Assembly: GCA_022824025.1 (NCBI GenBank) | Contig: JAJEBF010000024.1 | Location: forward strand, 1 to 64,000 | Source: Caldilineaceae bacterium | Lineage (GTDB): Bacteria; Chloroflexota; Anaerolineae; Caldilineales; Caldilineaceae | Reading direction: 5' to 3' | DNA: 64,000 nt | In this document: piece by piece, positions 61,701-64,000 of the stretch | How positions within the stretch are numbered: the stretch's first letter is position 1 | Layout: each line of letters begins with the position of its first letter | Notes under the pieces: model-generated | The model's input: only the letters and a program-made list of their open reading frames with translations | Databases searched by the model: none | What the model was told of the DNA's origin: nothing | Program-made: the position numbers and the translations under genes

Positions 61701-62594
61701 ATGCCTTATTCATTCAAGATTGGTTCCATTCCATGTCATATTGTCAGTGACGGCCGCCAGCTGGTAGACGGCGGGGGCTTTTTTGGTCTCGTGCCGCGGG
61801 TGCTGTGGGAGCGGGTAATCCGCCCGGACGACATGAACCGCATTCCGGTGCAGATGCGGTCGCTGCTCATACCGACATCAGCGGGGTTGATCCTGTTGGA
61901 CCCGGGGCAGGGAGACAAGCTCACGGGCAAGGACCGGAGGATCTTTGGTATGGACGACAGCAGCCAGCGCCTGGCGGCCGATCTGGGCCGCGTCGGGTTC
62001 AGCCCGGAGGATGTTGATATCGTGTTGATGACGCACCTTCATGCGGACCATGCCGGCGGCTGCACACGGTGGAGCGATCCCGCCGATCCGGAGAGCGAGG
62101 TCGTCCCTTCTTTCCCCAACGCCCGTTATCTGATTCAGCGCATTGAGATGGCCGAAGCGACTTTCCCAAATGAGCGGACGCGGGGAACCTACTTCCCAGA
62201 AAACTGGGAGGCTTTGCGGCGGACCGGCCAATTGGAGATTGTGGACGGCGATCAGGAGCTGGCGGCCGGTGTGCGTTCGGTAACAGTGCCGGGGCATACG
62301 GCGAGCATCCAGGCTGTGTGGGTTGAGGATGGGGGCGAGTCGTTGCTGTTCCTGGGGGACGCGTGCAGCTGGGCGGCGCACATGGACCGGCTGGCGTGGG
62401 TGCCGTCGTTCGACCTCGACCCGATGCGCAGCATTGAGGGCAAGCGCAATCTGCGGAGAGAGGCTTTGGAGAAGGACGCGCTGCTGGTGTTTCAGCATGA
62501 CGGGCAGATTGTAACCGGGCGGTTGCGTCCCGAGCCGCGTGGGCCTGTGGTGGAGCCGGAGATAACGGAGGAAGCCTGGCCGGGCGGAGCGTAA
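61701..62594 (+). CDS. Metallo-beta-lactamase-fold hydrolase, copy 1 of a tandem pair
   Basis: The 297-residue product has the MBL metal motif THLHADHAGGCTRW (H-x-H-x-D-H) near residue 110, VTVPGHTASIQAVW with a further His and LLFLGDACSWAAH with the bridging Asp. It begins MPYSFKIGSIPCHIVSDGRQ. Such enzymes hydrolyse lactones, thioesters and other esters. AGGACG closely precedes ATG 61701; a frame starting at 61455 is not needed. It and the next gene are similar over their whole length. A quorum-quenching or lactonase role is possible, but not shown. It is divergent from the HAD-NUDIX pair. Confidence 0.9.
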   Translation: MPYSFKIGSIPCHIVSDGRQLVDGGGFFGLVPRVLWERVIRPDDMNRIPVQMRSLLIPTSAGLILLDPGQGDKLTGKDRRIFGMDDSSQRLAADLGRVGFSPEDVDIVLMTHLHADHAGGCTRWSDPADPESEVVPSFPNARYLIQRIEMAEATFPNERTRGTYFPENWEALRRTGQLEIVDGDQELAAGVRSVTVPGHTASIQAVWVEDGGESLLFLGDACSWAAHMDRLAWVPSFDLDPMRSIEGKRNLRREALEKDALLVFQHDGQIVTGRLRPEPRGPVVEPEITEEAWPGGA

Positions 62595-62752
62595 CACAGG
62601 TCGCAAAATACGTGCTTCGCAGGCGCCGGGCTTCGCATTCACGCCGAATGGAGGCTTGGACCGGCCAGTTGCGCGCATACCGTTATCGGCGCTGGATGAG
62701 CGCTACGACTGGGTATTGTAATTGCGGGGAGACAGATTCACAGGAAGAGGCT

Positions 62753-63655
62753 ATGCCATATACATTCAAGATCGGTTCGATTCAGTGTCATATTGTCAGC
62801 GACGGCCAGCAGTTGATCGACGGCGGAAGTTTTTTCGGTCTCGTGCCGCGCGTATTGTGGGAGCGGGTCATCCGTCCGGACGAGAAGAACCGGATCCCGG
62901 CTCAGATGCGCTGCCTGCTGGTCGAGTCGCCGGATGGGTTGGTCCTGGTGGACACGGGCCAGGGAGACAAGATAAGCGCCGAGTACCGGCGCAGGTTTGG
63001 CATGGACGACAGCAGTGGGCGGTTGGAGGCGGATATGCGGCGGGTCGGTTTCGGGCCGGAGGATGTCGATATCGTGCTGCCGACGCACTTGCACGCGGAC
63101 CATTGCGGCGGCAATACGCGCTGGAGCGATCCGTCCGATGCGGGGAGCGAGGTGGTCCCCGCCTTTCCGAACGCCCGTTACCTGATCCAGCGCCTGGAAA
63201 TGGCTGAGGCGGCATTCCCGAATGAACGGACACGGGGCCATTATTTTCCTGAGAACTGGGAGCCGCTGCGGGGCGCGGGTCAGCTGGAGATTGTGGACGG
63301 GGATCAGGAGCTGGCGGCGGGTGTGCGGTCGGTTACGGTTCCCGGACATACCGCGGGTATGCAGGTTGCGTGGGTCGAAGACGGCGGTGAATCGCTCCTT
63401 TTTCTTGGGGACGCGTGCAGTTGGGCGGCGCACATGGACCGGCTGGCTTGGGTGCCGGCTTTTGATCTGGAGCCGATGCGCAGCATCGAGGGGAAACGCA
63501 ATTTGCGGCGGGAGGCGGAGGAGAAGGACGCGCTGCTGGTATTCCAGCATGACAGCCAGGTTGTGACCGGGCGGTTGCGGCCGGGGGCGAGGGGGCCTGT
63601 CGTGGAGCCGGAGATTCGGGAGGAGGCGTGGGGAACTTCGGGGGAGAGTGGATAG
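62753..63655 (+). CDS. Metallo-beta-lactamase-fold hydrolase, copy 2 of a tandem pair
   Basis: The 300-residue product begins MPYTFKIGSIQCHIVSDGQQ and repeats copy 1 in order: THLHADHCGGNTRW, VTVPGHTAGMQVAW and LLFLGDACSWAAH. Roughly four of five residues agree by eye. Both have all metal ligands, so both are probably active. Differences cluster near residues 60-90 (LIPTSAGLILLD versus LVESPDGLVLVD). GGAAGAGG is close before ATG 62753. The 158-base gap between the copies is not similar to the region upstream of copy 1 at a glance. A recent tandem duplication followed by divergence is the likely origin. Confidence 0.9.
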   Translation: MPYTFKIGSIQCHIVSDGQQLIDGGSFFGLVPRVLWERVIRPDEKNRIPAQMRCLLVESPDGLVLVDTGQGDKISAEYRRRFGMDDSSGRLEADMRRVGFGPEDVDIVLPTHLHADHCGGNTRWSDPSDAGSEVVPAFPNARYLIQRLEMAEAAFPNERTRGHYFPENWEPLRGAGQLEIVDGDQELAAGVRSVTVPGHTAGMQVAWVEDGGESLLFLGDACSWAAHMDRLAWVPAFDLEPMRSIEGKRNLRREAEEKDALLVFQHDSQVVTGRLRPGARGPVVEPEIREEAWGTSGESG

Positions 63656-63682
63656 TGGATAGTGGAGAGGGGATAGTGGTCG
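63647..63682. repeat. Short heptamer array at the 3' end of MBL copy 2
   Basis: GAGAGTGGATAGTGGATAGT and following GGAGAGGGGATAGT units are a short version of the 7-base array at 970-1118. The stop codon of the MBL gene (63653-63655) falls inside it, so the repeat forms the end of that gene's coding sequence. Confidence 0.7.
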
Positions 63683-63734
63683 TTTACGTTTGGGTGGGAC
63701 TCTGTTTGCCTGAACAGGATAAAGGGCGGAGGGG

Positions 63735-63762
63735 CTTGGGCGCCCACAAGGGGCGCCCCTAC
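63735..63762. repeat. Palindromic hairpin element
   Basis: GGGCGCCC (63738-63745) and GGGCGCCC (63751-63758) are self-complementary and pair around an ACAAG loop. Similar hairpins of this type are common short dispersed repeats in bacterial genomes. It lies between the MBL gene and the right-edge gene and could also act as a terminator for either. Confidence 0.55.
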
Positions 63763-63862
63763 AGGGGGTTTGCGGAATAAGGGAGGGGTGAAGGATAGGA
63801 GCGGGCTCGACTATGGCCGGATTGCTGTGTCTGCCAGTTGGGTGCGTTGCGCGTTTGCGGTG

Positions 63863-64000
63863 TCAGTCTGCTGAGCCGTGGGCGGGGGCCATGGGGATGG
63901 CGGTGGCGATGCGGGTGCGCAGGAAGAGGGCGCAGGAGGCGGCGAGCAGAGGCATCACCGCGACAACGTGCATGACGGTGGAAAGCGTGTAGAGGTCGGC
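63863..64000 (-). CDS. C-terminal end of a probable membrane transporter, cut by window edge
   Basis: The minus strand stays open from the window edge to a TGA at 63863-63865. The visible 45 residues read ADLYTLSTVMHVVAVMPLLA and continue ASCALFLRTRIATAIPMAPA to the end, i.e. a last transmembrane helix followed by a short positively charged and Ala/Pro tail. This looks like the end of a major facilitator or similar transporter. The rest lies outside the window, so the assignment is tentative. Confidence 0.55.
   Translation of the reverse strand, partial: ADLYTLSTVMHVVAVMPLLAASCALFLRTRIATAIPMAPAHGSAD

Overview
The window reads as a high-GC chromosomal segment of an uncultured, heterotrophic bacterium, most likely a Chloroflexota member of the Anaerolineae/Caldilineales type. 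This is inferred, not proven. The support is lipoproteins with alanine-rich linkers after a Tat or lipobox signal, many sugar/peptide-type ABC importers, Gfo/Idh/MocA oxidoreductases, phytanoyl-CoA-type dioxygenases and Asp-box propellers, conserved small proteins I associate with Chloroflexota, and G-rich dispersed repeats. I see no rRNA, tRNA, CRISPR array, integrase or transposase. A partial gene is cut at each edge: a Cys/His-rich small protein on the left and a probable membrane-transporter C-terminus on the right.

Layout. 1-1468: left-edge gene and a 1.2-kb nest of repeats. 1469-4049: an orphan GcvT-like protein, a complete HicAB toxin-antitoxin pair with its own promoter and operator, a cupin and a small antitoxin-like protein. 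4231-13505: catabolic genes (Gfo/Idh, M24 peptidase, SDR, epimerase, amidohydrolase, HpcH/HpaI aldolase, two D-2-hydroxyacid dehydrogenases) interrupted by a second hicAB locus whose antitoxin gene carries an in-frame stop. 14406-23963: a seven-gene plus-strand cluster of three Asp-box (sialidase-like) propellers, an oligopeptide/oligosaccharide-type importer without ATPases and a large unrecognised barrel-like protein. 23987-29107: ribokinase, a third hydroxyacid dehydrogenase, a dioxygenase, an epimerase and an NHL propeller. 29116-43477: twelve consecutive minus-strand genes containing two more ATPase-less ABC importers with oxidoreductases, dioxygenase, deacetylase-like and sarcosine-oxidase-like enzymes.

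44035-63655 is more housekeeping and cell-envelope in character: a Cys-rich small protein, an 826-residue lipoprotein built of three A-B repeat pairs, MurE translationally coupled to a stalked propeller, an alkaline-phosphatase-superfamily enzyme, a RecD2-type helicase coupled to a sugar isomerase, a CPA2 antiporter with a TrkA module, NUDIX and HAD hydrolases, and a tandem pair of metallo-beta-lactamase-fold enzymes.

How it may work together (inference): extracellular or periplasmic propellers and the barrel protein would trim glycans or glycoconjugates, three importers would bring in the products using ATPases encoded elsewhere, and the oxidoreductases, isomerase, kinase, aldolase and dioxygenases would funnel modified sugars, sugar acids and N-methylated compounds into central metabolism. 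LacI-type operator-like palindromes (7559-7570, 13562-13574) and a perfect palindrome at 25001-25014 suggest local transcriptional control. The least explained signals are a promoter-driven structured stretch at 13914-14068, the six-repeat lipoprotein, a two-hairpin repeat with apparent covariation, and telomere-like G-rich repeats.
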